DNA from: Chitinophagaceae bacterium
GTDB taxonomy: Bacteria; Bacteroidota; Bacteroidia; Chitinophagales; Chitinophagaceae
Length of the DNA: 5,325 nucleotides
Assembly: GCA_003167015.1 (NCBI GenBank)
Contig: PMUF01000169.1
Location: 1 to 5,325, forward strand
Reading direction: 5' to 3'
Both the position numbers and the translations under genes were made by a program. Position 1 is the stretch's first letter. The number at the start of each line of letters is the position of its first letter. The notes under the pieces were generated by a model. That model was not told the DNA's origin. It searched no databases and saw only the letters and a list, made by a program, of their open reading frames with translations. Shown piece by piece: positions 1 through 5,290 of this stretch.

Positions 1-462
1 TTTTATCAATTGATCCATCAGGGTACCGTCATTATCCCCTGTGATTTTATAGCGCCGGCCATCAGCCATAATCCCATAGGCGACCATCATGTCAAGCTTT
101 TGTCCAATTTCTTTGCCCAGACCCAGGCCCTGATGAATGGCAAGACGAAAGAGGAGCTGGAAGCGGAAAAAGTGCCTGCCGCGCTGATACCCTATAAGGG
201 CTTTAGCGGCAACCGGCCTACTAACTCCTTCCTGCTGAAGGAGATCACTCCGTTTAGCCTTGGCGAGCTGATCGCCCTGTATGAACACAAGATCTTCGTC
301 CAGGGGGTCATCTGGGATATCTTCACCTTTGACCAATGGGGTGTCGAGCTGGGCAAGCAGCTGGCCGGAAAGATCCTCCCGGAGTTGCAGAACAACGATG
401 TGGTGACCTCTCATGATTCCTCCACCAATGGCCTGATCAATGCCTTTAAGAAATTGAGATAG
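1..462 (+). CDS. pgi: Glucose-6-phosphate isomerase, C-terminal part (5' end outside window)
   Basis: This is the last 153 residues of phosphoglucose isomerase, the cytoplasmic enzyme that interconverts glucose-6-phosphate and fructose-6-phosphate in glycolysis and gluconeogenesis. The reading frame is open from base 1 (F-Y-Q-L-I-H-Q-G-T) and closes with TAG at 460-462; a TTG at position 10 is internal, not a start. Fragment residues 102-119 match the second PGI family signature completely (G-V-I-W, then F-D-Q-W-G-V-E-L-G-K), and K119 (codon 355-357) aligns with the catalytic lysine equivalent to human Lys519. The conserved G-N-R-P-T-N-S stretch is at fragment residues 70-76. By alignment from memory with human GPI, the ring-opening catalytic histidine lies about two codons upstream of the window. 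The C-terminus (S-T-N-G-L-I-N) is normal for the family, so nothing suggests damage. Identification is secure; only the 5' part is missing. Confidence 0.97.
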   Translation, partial: FYQLIHQGTVIIPCDFIAPAISHNPIGDHHVKLLSNFFAQTQALMNGKTKEELEAEKVPAALIPYKGFSGNRPTNSFLLKEITPFSLGELIALYEHKIFVQGVIWDIFTFDQWGVELGKQLAGKILPELQNNDVVTSHDSSTNGLINAFKKLR

Positions 463-516
463 AAAACCATCCGTCTTATATGTAAAGGGAGTGGCCTGCG
501 CATCTTACCTGAAAAT

Positions 517-834
517 ATGCGTATGAAGGTCATCTTATGCCTTTTTTTCGGGCTGATCGCAGGGACCCTCGGTGTTTACGGGCAGTTGCGCCTGGATACC
601 TTGCCGTCGCCGATGAAGAGAGCTCTCGGGCGGAAACAGCTACCCCCGGCAATTTTAACCATCAAGGCGAGCCCCCCGGTGCGGATCATGCAACCGGATC
701 ATATGTCCTGCGTGAGTGTCAGTCTTGCCTTATTGGAGCCGATGCCGGTCATTCCGATGAAAAGTACCGACCCGATGCCGAATGGGGTAAAGGTGCCCGG
801 TGGAGAACAGCCCCCTGAAGGGCAGCGGCCATAA
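517..834 (+). CDS. Small putative secreted protein, proline/methionine-rich, unknown function
   Basis: I do not recognise this 105-residue protein. The start has two in-frame candidates, ATG at 517 (M-R-M-K-V) and ATG at 523 (M-K-V-I-L); neither has a clear ribosome-binding site. Either gives a convincing signal peptide: a lysine or arginine at the N-terminus, a hydrophobic core around residues 5-18, and a likely cleavage near V-Y-G/Q at residues 20-23, leaving an exported chain of about 82 residues. The mature part is rich in proline and methionine, with P-M-P motifs at E-P-M-P-V and D-P-M-P-N and only one cysteine. Codons favour G or C in the third position, as in the neighbours, which supports real coding over two overlapping frames. 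It begins 54 nt after pgi on the same strand and may be transcribed with it. Its stop codon lies inside the terminator of the opposing tRNA unit. A spurious ORF remains possible. Confidence 0.5.
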   Translation: MRMKVILCLFFGLIAGTLGVYGQLRLDTLPSPMKRALGRKQLPPAILTIKASPPVRIMQPDHMSCVSVSLALLEPMPVIPMKSTDPMPNGVKVPGGEQPPEGQRP

Positions 835-861
835 AAAAAGGGCAGTGTAAAAACACCACCC
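833..861 (-). terminator. Intrinsic terminator of the minus-strand tRNA unit
   Basis: Read on the minus strand, a 9-bp stem (GGGTGGTGT with ACACTGCCC, including two G-U pairs) closes a four-base TTTT loop and is followed at once by seven T residues (plus-strand A-tract at 833-839). This is a textbook rho-independent terminator, about 42 nt beyond the tRNA 3' end. It has no T-tract on the plus strand, so it serves the minus-strand transcript. The T-tract region overlaps the stop codon (832-834) of the convergent small secreted gene. Confidence 0.8.
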
Positions 862-903
862 GGCTTAGGTCTAACCATTGTTGCCATAAAAACGATCTCA
901 ATG

Positions 904-974
904 CAGTTACGGAAGGAGTCGAACCCTCGTAAAAGGTCATGCGGACCTCCGCCTCGCCACTCGGCCACGTAACT
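904..974 (-). tRNA. tRNA-Cys(GCA)-like gene with non-canonical anticodon loop; possibly pseudo or specialised tRNA
   Basis: The minus strand folds as a complete 71-nt type I cloverleaf. The acceptor stem AGTTACG/CGTAACT (974-968 with 911-905) is seven perfect Watson-Crick pairs. T8 and G9 follow, then a D arm closed by GCC/GGC with conserved A14, G15, G18 and G19. The anticodon stem is GAGGT/ACCTT (949-945 with 937-933, one G-U), the variable loop is 4 nt (TTAC), and the T arm is GAGGG/CCTTC with loop TTCGACT. The anticodon loop is C-C-G-C-A-T-G (944-938), so positions 34-36 read GCA, cysteine. Oddities are C33 instead of the near-universal U33, T37 instead of a purine, G38 instead of A, and discriminator G73, whereas cysteine tRNAs use U73 for recognition by CysRS. 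C32 could pair with G38, shrinking the loop to five bases. CCA is not encoded. It has its own candidate promoter and a strong terminator, so it is probably transcribed. That it is a tRNA fold is secure; that it decodes cysteine is doubtful. Confidence 0.82.
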
Positions 975-991
975 CGTGTTGAATCCGGCAG

Positions 992-1022
992 CAAAATAAA
1001 TAGAATTAATTAGTCTACCAAA
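992..1022 (-). promoter_or_regulatory. Candidate promoter of the tRNA gene
   Basis: On the minus strand TTTG (1022-1019) is followed after 19 nt by TTATTTTG (999-992), matching seven of eight positions when scored against the Bacteroidota -7 consensus TAnnTTTG. Transcription would start near 986, giving a leader of about 12 nt before the tRNA 5' end at 974, which is sensible for a tRNA precursor. Position and spacing are the only evidence. Confidence 0.42.
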
Positions 1023-1035
1023 TAAGTAGACTAAT
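1009..1035. repeat. Perfect 10-bp inverted repeat with 7-nt loop, upstream of the tRNA
   Basis: ATTAGTCTAC (1009-1018) and GTAGACTAAT (1026-1035) are exact inverted copies separated by CAAATAA. On the plus strand the repeat is followed by AATTTTT, so it could be a weak AT-rich terminator, but no plus-strand gene ends nearby. On the minus strand the loop contains the TTTG taken as the -33 element of the tRNA promoter and the downstream arm lies in the promoter spacer, which is the layout of an operator. It sits in the divergent region between the tRNA and the lipoprotein gene, about 110 nt upstream of the latter's candidate -7 element. Function is not determined by sequence alone. Confidence 0.6.
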
Positions 1036-1144
1036 AATTTTTCTCACTACAGAAATGAGAAGTGGGCGCGGGATATCGGCTGCGGCTTATCCACATTTTT
1101 GTGTTTTTGTTATAAAATAAAAAATGAATGGGACCGTTTACCGT

Positions 1145-1152
1145 TAACTTTG
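1145..1152 (+). promoter_or_regulatory. Candidate -7 element of the lipoprotein gene promoter
   Basis: TAACTTTG is a full match to the Bacteroidota -7 consensus TAnnTTTG, 25 nt before the ATG at 1178. A start site near 1158 would leave a leader of about 20 nt. No TTG lies 19-20 nt upstream; the region around 1123-1126 (TGAA) matches poorly, and the nearest TTG (1107-1109) is too far away. The -7 element is good but the promoter is incomplete by consensus. Confidence 0.42.
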
Positions 1153-1177
1153 CCCCTCAAAATCAGGCAGGTCTACC

Positions 1178-2314
1178 ATGGAGCATAATGATCGTTTTCC
1201 CTCGCATTCCGGCATTCGTAGTTCTTATAAGGCCCTCAAAGCTGCCTGCATCGCGGGAGTCTGTGGGCTGGTTGTCGTCAGCGCCTGCAATAACGGCCGT
1301 TCACCAAGTTTGTCTCAAGGCTCGGGGTCGGGTGACAGCACCGGGCAGAAAACCGCGGCGGCGAAGTCTCCCGCGAATGATACTACTATCGCTCCTCCGC
1401 CGGTAGCCGGACCTTTGGATACGGCGCTCTATAATAGGCTGGTGGTGCATTTGGCCAACGGCGATTCTTCCGGTCGCTGGCCCGTCAAAACAGCCTATCC
1501 ACATGCGGGTGCCATCCTGCCCTTCAACAGAATCGTAGCCTATTACGGCAACCTGTATTCAAAGAATATGGGTGCGCTGGGAGAATATCCGCCGACTGAA
1601 ATGCTGCAAAAGCTGATGAGTGAATGTAAGAAGTGGCAGGCCGCCGACCCGACCATCCCCGTAAAGCCCTGTCTCCACTATATTGCCGTTACGGCACAGG
1701 GAGCCCCGGGTAAGGACGGAAAATACCGGGCCCGCATGCCTTTCAAACAGATCGATTCTATCATGCATATGGCTGCCCGCGTCAATGCCATCGTATTCCT
1801 GGACGTCCAGATCGGTTTCAGCAATGTACAGACGGAGGTCCCCTTGCTGGAGAAATACCTGAGTATGCCCAATGTTCACCTGGGCATCGATCCCGAATTT
1901 GCCATGTCCAAGTCGGGTAAAAAACCGGGCACGGTGATCGGCACGCTGGATGCTTCGGATGCCAATTGGTGTATCGAGTATTTAACGAAGCTCGTCAAGG
2001 CCAACAACCTCCCGCCCAAGATCCTGATGTTCCATCGCTTTACCAAGAATATGCTGACCGATGCCCGGCAGATCCACCCGACACCGGATTGTCAGTTCAT
2101 CCTGGATATGGATGGCTGGGGTCCTGTCAGCCTCAAGGAAGACAGTTATAAGGGCTATGTTGCGAATTTCCCGGTAGAGTTCACCGGCTTCAAGCTTTTC
2201 TACAAGAATGACACGCGCAAACCGCGCGGGGTGAATATGAAGGAGACCCAGATGATGACGCCCGCCCAGGTCCTGGCGTTGAAGCCGGCGCCCATCTATA
2301 TTCAGTATCAGTAA
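1178..2314 (+). CDS. Conserved lipoprotein of unknown function, probable barrel-like fold
   Basis: This is a 378-residue exported lipoprotein. The N-terminus has a basic region (R-S-S-Y-K to residue 21), a hydrophobic stretch and a type II signal-peptide lipobox V-S-A-C, so Cys37 should carry the lipid. Residues 38-80 are a low-complexity Ser/Gly/Pro linker, and the folded domain runs from about 81 to the end. Blocks with the look of beta-strand ends in a TIM-barrel-like enzyme are spaced along it: A-Y-Y-G-N (121-125), L-G-E-Y-P-P (134-139), F-L-D-V-Q (207-211), G-I-D-P-E-F (236-241), H-R-F (286-288), M-D-G-W-G (311-315), G-F-K-L-F-Y (337-342) and a terminal P-I-Y-I-Q-Y-Q. I recall uncharacterised proteins with these blocks in actinobacteria and other phyla, often as lipoproteins; no biochemical role is known to me. 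ATG 1178 is the only Met that keeps the signal peptide. The gene stands alone, divergent from the tRNA and convergent with the M61 peptidase. Glycoside-hydrolase-like activity is conceivable but unproven. Confidence 0.9.
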   Translation: MEHNDRFPSHSGIRSSYKALKAACIAGVCGLVVVSACNNGRSPSLSQGSGSGDSTGQKTAAAKSPANDTTIAPPPVAGPLDTALYNRLVVHLANGDSSGRWPVKTAYPHAGAILPFNRIVAYYGNLYSKNMGALGEYPPTEMLQKLMSECKKWQAADPTIPVKPCLHYIAVTAQGAPGKDGKYRARMPFKQIDSIMHMAARVNAIVFLDVQIGFSNVQTEVPLLEKYLSMPNVHLGIDPEFAMSKSGKKPGTVIGTLDASDANWCIEYLTKLVKANNLPPKILMFHRFTKNMLTDARQIHPTPDCQFILDMDGWGPVSLKEDSYKGYVANFPVEFTGFKLFYKNDTRKPRGVNMKETQMMTPAQVLALKPAPIYIQYQ

Positions 2315-2320
2315 ATTGAT

Positions 2321-2342
2321 CCGCTGCGACTCCGGGCAGCGG
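2321..2342. terminator. Hairpin between convergent genes, probable bidirectional terminator
   Basis: CCGCTGC (2321-2327) and GCAGCGG (2336-2342) form a perfect GC-rich 7-bp stem around an 8-nt loop. It lies in the 41-nt gap between the stop codons of the convergent lipoprotein and M61 genes, where a shared terminator is expected. Neither side has a clean T-tract (CTATTTA on the plus side, ATCAATTTA on the minus side), so efficiency is uncertain. Confidence 0.5.
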
Positions 2343-2355
2343 TCACTGTCCGGGT

Positions 2356-4185
2356 CTATTTAGCTCCCAGCCAGTGCTGTCGGAACTGCAGTATTGCCGG
2401 CGTAACCGGCAGTCCGGCCGATTCAAAGGTTTCCACCACGAATGCCGGGTTTTCCTGCGGGACGATCTTGCCCGACTTTTCTTCGGTATGGTGCAGGTAA
2501 CGAATAGTCACCGCGGTCCCGGGATGCAACCGATCCAGCACCGTATTCAGGTCGGCCATCGTTCGTATGTCCTGATTATCAATAGCTAATATTTTATCGT
2601 CGACATCCAGCCCCGCATCATACAATGGCGTTCCCCGAAGGGTATTGCCTTCGATCAACAGCCCTTCCCGTTCGGTCATCCGCCCGCTGGCGATCCAGGC
2701 TTTGCCCGGTTCGGCCTTCTTTAGCCGGAATCCTGCCTGTGCCAGCAAAGCGTTATAATCAATGGGCGCATGACCATAAATATATTGGTCAAAAAACGTC
2801 TGTGCGAATTTTTTGTCGCCCGTGACGACGGCCAGCACTTCTTCCAGGCCGGATACCGTGTAAGGTACTTCCGGTTGCGGCTTGCCGAATTTTTTCCAGG
2901 CGCCCTGCATGAAATCATCCAGGGTCTTGTTGTACTTTTCCCGCAGTTCCAGATCAAGGGCCAGGGCGATGGCGCCGCCATAGGGATAATAGGAGGTGAA
3001 CATATTCGGGTAGTTCGTTTTATCCACCGACACGCCGGCATCGACAAAGACAGCCATCTCGCTGGCCTCTATGGGGGAATATAATTTTCCTCCGGGGGTA
3101 TTCGTTTTTGTATCGATCAATTGAGCCACCGTCCGCCGGACAAAATCAGTGTCTTTACCAATGCCTGCCCGCAACACCAGGAGGCCGCCATAATACTGGG
3201 TAAAGCCTTCGGCAAACCAAAGTTCGTAGCTCATATCGCTCTTTTCAAAATTGAAAGGCTCAAGGGTCTTCGGCCGGATACGCTTAACATTCCAGCAATG
3301 GAAGAACTCGTGAGCAAATACGCCCAGCATGCGGTCCTCGCCATAAAAAGGCGCCGGGATGCTGATCATGGTGGAATTGCGGTGTTCCATGCCATCACCG
3401 TGGACGTAGGGGTTAATACTGGCCAGGAAGGTATAGGTTCCATAGTCATAGGCAGGGACTTCACCATAGACTGCCTGCTCCTGCCGCACGATCCGCTGTA
3501 CTTTTTCGCTGAACTGGGTGAACTGCGCACTGTCGGCCGCTCCATCCAGGGCAATGCGGAAGGCATATACCTTGCCGTCGGGATTTTTTACTGACCAGCT
3601 ACGATAGCCCAGATTGCCGATGACGGTAGGGCAATCCATAAAATATTGCAGCCCCCGGGCGGAGAACGTCCATGGATCGTTGCTGGGTTGTAGCTGTGTG
3701 GCGATGGTCCAATGCCATTCGGCAGGGACATCGAAATGGATAGTGATAGGAACATTATCGACGCCTTTCAACCACATAAACGCTCCCGGCATGTTGAGAT
3801 GGATACCCGACGGATCAAGACCCACATAGGTGCCGTCTGCGTAGTTGCCATACAGCGTATACTGTAGCCGGACATAATTGCCGGCATGGGGCACTTCGTA
3901 GACGTCCCCGTCGATGCGATTGACGGTCAGCGACTTGCCATTCTGGTCAAAAGCCGCCACGTCATATACATTCTTACCGAATTCATGGGTGGCATAACGA
4001 CCCGGGGAAGACCGGCTCATGCGGAATACCGCAGTACGCGTAGGAATATCGGTGACGATCAGTTGGACGAGCGCTTCGTGATGCGCCAGGTTGGGAAATG
4101 ATACGATGTAGCTGACGCGTTGGGCCTGGGCTATCTGAAGTGAACATAGCAGCAGGGAGAGGAACAAATACTTGATGAAAGCCAT
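2356..4185 (-). CDS. Exported M61-family metallopeptidase with PDZ domain
   Basis: This 609-residue protein is a zinc aminopeptidase of the M61 (glycyl aminopeptidase-like) family, acting in the periplasm or beyond. Using ATG 4185, residues 1-21 form a signal peptide (M-A-F-I-K-Y then a Leu-rich core, cleavage near A-Q-A/Q). Residues about 24-185 fit the M61 N-terminal beta domain. The catalytic part holds G-M-E-H-R-N-S (265-271), the zinc site H-E-F-F-H (His292, Glu293, His296, followed by C-W-N and K-R-I-R-P), and E-L-W-F-A-E-G-F-T (321-329), where Glu326 is the likely third ligand. A PDZ domain occupies about 500-575, with L-Y-D-A-G-L and D-D-K-I-L-A-I-D typical of its core. All key residues are present. 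A longer frame to TTG 4236 exists, but that TTG fits better as the -33 element of a promoter and would bury the signal peptide. The gene follows the sigma/anti-sigma pair on the same strand. Natural substrates of the family in Bacteroidota are unknown. Confidence 0.95.
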   Translation of the reverse strand: MAFIKYLFLSLLLCSLQIAQAQRVSYIVSFPNLAHHEALVQLIVTDIPTRTAVFRMSRSSPGRYATHEFGKNVYDVAAFDQNGKSLTVNRIDGDVYEVPHAGNYVRLQYTLYGNYADGTYVGLDPSGIHLNMPGAFMWLKGVDNVPITIHFDVPAEWHWTIATQLQPSNDPWTFSARGLQYFMDCPTVIGNLGYRSWSVKNPDGKVYAFRIALDGAADSAQFTQFSEKVQRIVRQEQAVYGEVPAYDYGTYTFLASINPYVHGDGMEHRNSTMISIPAPFYGEDRMLGVFAHEFFHCWNVKRIRPKTLEPFNFEKSDMSYELWFAEGFTQYYGGLLVLRAGIGKDTDFVRRTVAQLIDTKTNTPGGKLYSPIEASEMAVFVDAGVSVDKTNYPNMFTSYYPYGGAIALALDLELREKYNKTLDDFMQGAWKKFGKPQPEVPYTVSGLEEVLAVVTGDKKFAQTFFDQYIYGHAPIDYNALLAQAGFRLKKAEPGKAWIASGRMTEREGLLIEGNTLRGTPLYDAGLDVDDKILAIDNQDIRTMADLNTVLDRLHPGTAVTIRYLHHTEEKSGKIVPQENPAFVVETFESAGLPVTPAILQFRQHWLGAK

Positions 4186-4205
4186 ATAAACAGTTAATAG
4201 ATAAC

Positions 4206-4236
4206 CGAATGTAGGCATTTTGAGGGAAGTGGCCAA
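4206..4236 (-). promoter_or_regulatory. Candidate promoter of the M61 peptidase gene
   Basis: On the minus strand TTG (4236-4234) is followed after exactly 20 nt by TACATTCG (4213-4206), one mismatch from TAnnTTTG. Transcription would begin near 4200, about 15 nt before the ATG at 4185. This supports the shorter start of the peptidase, because the TTG start at 4236 would lie upstream of the transcript. The element sits just past the stop codon of the anti-sigma gene (4243-4245). Confidence 0.5.
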
Positions 4237-4242
4237 GCGAGC

Positions 4243-4608
4243 CTATTGTGTGACGAGGACTTTACGGATAATGACATACGCCAGGACACACAGGACGATC
4301 ACCAGCAGGACGGCCACATACGCCCAGGGGGTCTCCTGCAGGCGGCGTTTCAGGCGGCGCTGTTTCTTTTTGGCCATGCTTTTCTGCAGGGCAGCGTTCA
4401 GTTCGTCGACGTATTTCTGTACAGTCTTTTTGTTACTAATATTTTGCAGCCCTTCTACTGCATCGTTGAGGAAAGCGTTATCCGCCATCGATCGTTCAAC
4501 CTCATGGAGGGTTTCCCCGGACAGGTCGCCGCTCAGGTAGTCCATCAACTGCTGATTGTCGATGTCCTTATTGCTGTTCGCTAATATGTTCAGCAGATCC
4601 TTGTTCAT
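4243..4608 (-). CDS. Single-pass membrane protein, probable anti-sigma factor
   Basis: This 121-residue protein has an acidic helical N-terminal part (residues 15-60, with D-N-Q-Q-L-M-D-Y-L-S-G and N-D-A-V-E-G-L-Q), a helical linker, a strongly basic block (K-K-K-Q-R-R-L-K-R-R, 80-89), one transmembrane segment (about 96-114) and a seven-residue tail. The basic block before the helix puts the N-terminus in the cytoplasm. The N-terminal pattern resembles the short anti-sigma domains found in Bacteroidota downstream of ECF sigma genes, though no zinc-binding H-x3-C-x2-C motif is present. Its ATG lies one base after the sigma stop codon (TGA-C-ATG), implying co-transcription and translational coupling. 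The inferred job is to hold the sigma factor at the membrane. Unlike FecR-type anti-sigma factors it has no periplasmic sensor domain. Being a coding gene is near certain; the anti-sigma role is inferred from architecture and position. Confidence 0.85.
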   Translation of the reverse strand: MNKDLLNILANSNKDIDNQQLMDYLSGDLSGETLHEVERSMADNAFLNDAVEGLQNISNKKTVQKYVDELNAALQKSMAKKKQRRLKRRLQETPWAYVAVLLVIVLCVLAYVIIRKVLVTQ

Positions 4609-4609
4609 G

Positions 4610-5161
4610 TCAGTTCGCTTTTTTGCGGGCCCGTTTCTCCATTAACAGTTTCAGGTTCCTTTTCCCGTTCTGGATATGGCTCTTTACCTGCATTAACGTA
4701 AATCCTGTCTCTGTCGCTATATCCTGGTAGGACCTTTTTTGCAGGTAAAACAAAATTACACAGAGTTTTTGCTCTTTTCCCAATTCATCCAGTGATTGTC
4801 CCATCCATTCCAGCCATTGCTCTTTTTCCCAGTGCCTGTTGCTTCCGGGCTCGTCATCCCAGGCTGCCAGCATGGCATCCGACAATTCTGCGGGGTGTCC
4901 GTGCTGGTCCCTCAGCTTCATCAGGCAATGATTGCGGGCGATGGTGTAGATCCAGGACTTGAAGTACACGACCCGGTACTTGCCCAGTTCTGTAATGACC
5001 TTGACAAAGATCTGCTGGACGCAATCCCTGGCCTCTTCTTCTTCTTTGAGATATTTCATGCATACGCCCAGCAGCAGCAGGGTATATCGTTGCAGCAAGA
5101 TACCCAGCCAGTCGTTTTCCCGGCTATCGTAGTAGCGCTCCAGCAGTTCCTGGTCGGTCAT
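4610..5161 (-). CDS. ECF-type RNA polymerase sigma factor (sigma-70 family)
   Basis: With ATG 5161 this is a 183-residue extracytoplasmic-function sigma factor, the normal length for the group. Region 2 spans about residues 19-87, including the core-binding and -10 recognition helices (C-V-Q-Q-I-F-V-K and F-K-S-W-I-Y-T-I-A-R-N near 67-77). A variable acidic linker (about 88-115) leads to region 4 (about 118-172), whose helix-turn-helix is visible at S-Y-Q-D-I-A-T-E-T-G-F and V-K-S-H-I-Q-N-G (144-166). There is no C-terminal extension. An upstream in-frame TTG at 5218 would add 19 residues of unconvincing sequence and coincides with a candidate promoter element, so I prefer the ATG starting M-T-D-Q-E-L-L. 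The downstream partner begins one base after its stop. It probably directs transcription of an envelope-related regulon together with its membrane-bound partner; the adjacent M61 peptidase is a possible but unproven target. Confidence 0.95.
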   Translation of the reverse strand: MTDQELLERYYDSRENDWLGILLQRYTLLLLGVCMKYLKEEEEARDCVQQIFVKVITELGKYRVVYFKSWIYTIARNHCLMKLRDQHGHPAELSDAMLAAWDDEPGSNRHWEKEQWLEWMGQSLDELGKEQKLCVILFYLQKRSYQDIATETGFTLMQVKSHIQNGKRNLKLLMEKRARKKAN

Positions 5162-5187
5162 ATGTTGATACACAGGTATAATAACGG

Positions 5188-5218
5188 ATAATTTACCATT
5201 ATTAAGATGCAAAAACAA
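5188..5218 (-). promoter_or_regulatory. Weak candidate promoter of the sigma/anti-sigma pair
   Basis: On the minus strand TTG (5218-5216) precedes TAAATTAT (5195-5188) by 20 nt. The -7 element matches TAnnTTTG at six of eight positions. A start near 5181 would leave a leader of about 20 nt before ATG 5161. The surrounding sequence is very AT-rich, so chance matches are likely. Confidence 0.28.
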
Positions 5219-5256
5219 TGAAAATTCACATCATTTAATCTTAACGTGTAAAAATT

Positions 5257-5286
5257 TTGCGGTAGGCGATTCATTCTTTAATTTTC
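5257..5286 (+). promoter_or_regulatory. Candidate promoter of the rightward peptidase gene
   Basis: TTTTG (TTG at 5257-5259) is followed after 19 nt by TAATTTTC (5279-5286), one mismatch from TAnnTTTG. The predicted start falls at about 5291, on or next to the ATG of the downstream gene, which would make the message leaderless or nearly so. An alternative -7 (AAATTTTG, 5252-5259) would give a leader of about 27 nt but lacks a -33 element. Confidence 0.32.
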
Positions 5287-5290
5287 GCCC

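Noticed and set aside
699..994. Minus-strand open frames of 81 and 89 codons running through the tRNA and terminator.
   Set aside because: They cover a structured RNA gene and its terminator and overlap the small secreted gene antisense, with no signal peptide or recognisable motif; they are chance frames.
1041..1061. Short hairpin TTCTCA/TGAGAA with a 9-nt loop next to the 10-bp inverted repeat.
   Set aside because: Six AT-rich pairs with a long loop and no T-tract are weak and expected by chance in this composition.
1013..1178. Eight-base direct repeat GTCTACCA at 1013-1020 and 1171-1178, the second touching the lipoprotein ATG.
   Set aside because: An 8-mer repeated once within about 200 bases is not improbable, there is no third copy nearby, and the flanks differ; the first copy is already explained by the inverted repeat.
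1128..1406. A 92-codon plus-strand frame starting upstream of the lipoprotein ATG.
   Set aside because: It overlaps the lipoprotein signal peptide and linker in another frame, starts inside the promoter region, and its Arg/Pro-rich product looks like a frame shadow of Ser/Gly codons.
3121..3594. A 157-codon plus-strand frame antisense to the M61 peptidase.
   Set aside because: It lies opposite the conserved catalytic region of a clear M61 gene; high GC at third positions commonly leaves such antisense frames open.
4609..4626. AAAAAAG run at the end of the sigma gene, with the anti-sigma gene open in the +1 frame, suggesting a programmed frameshift fusion.
   Set aside because: In the zero frame the run reads AAA-AAA-G, not the A-AAA-AAG phase needed for efficient -1 slippage, and the fusion needs a +1 shift. 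A simple TGA-C-ATG coupling explains the layout.
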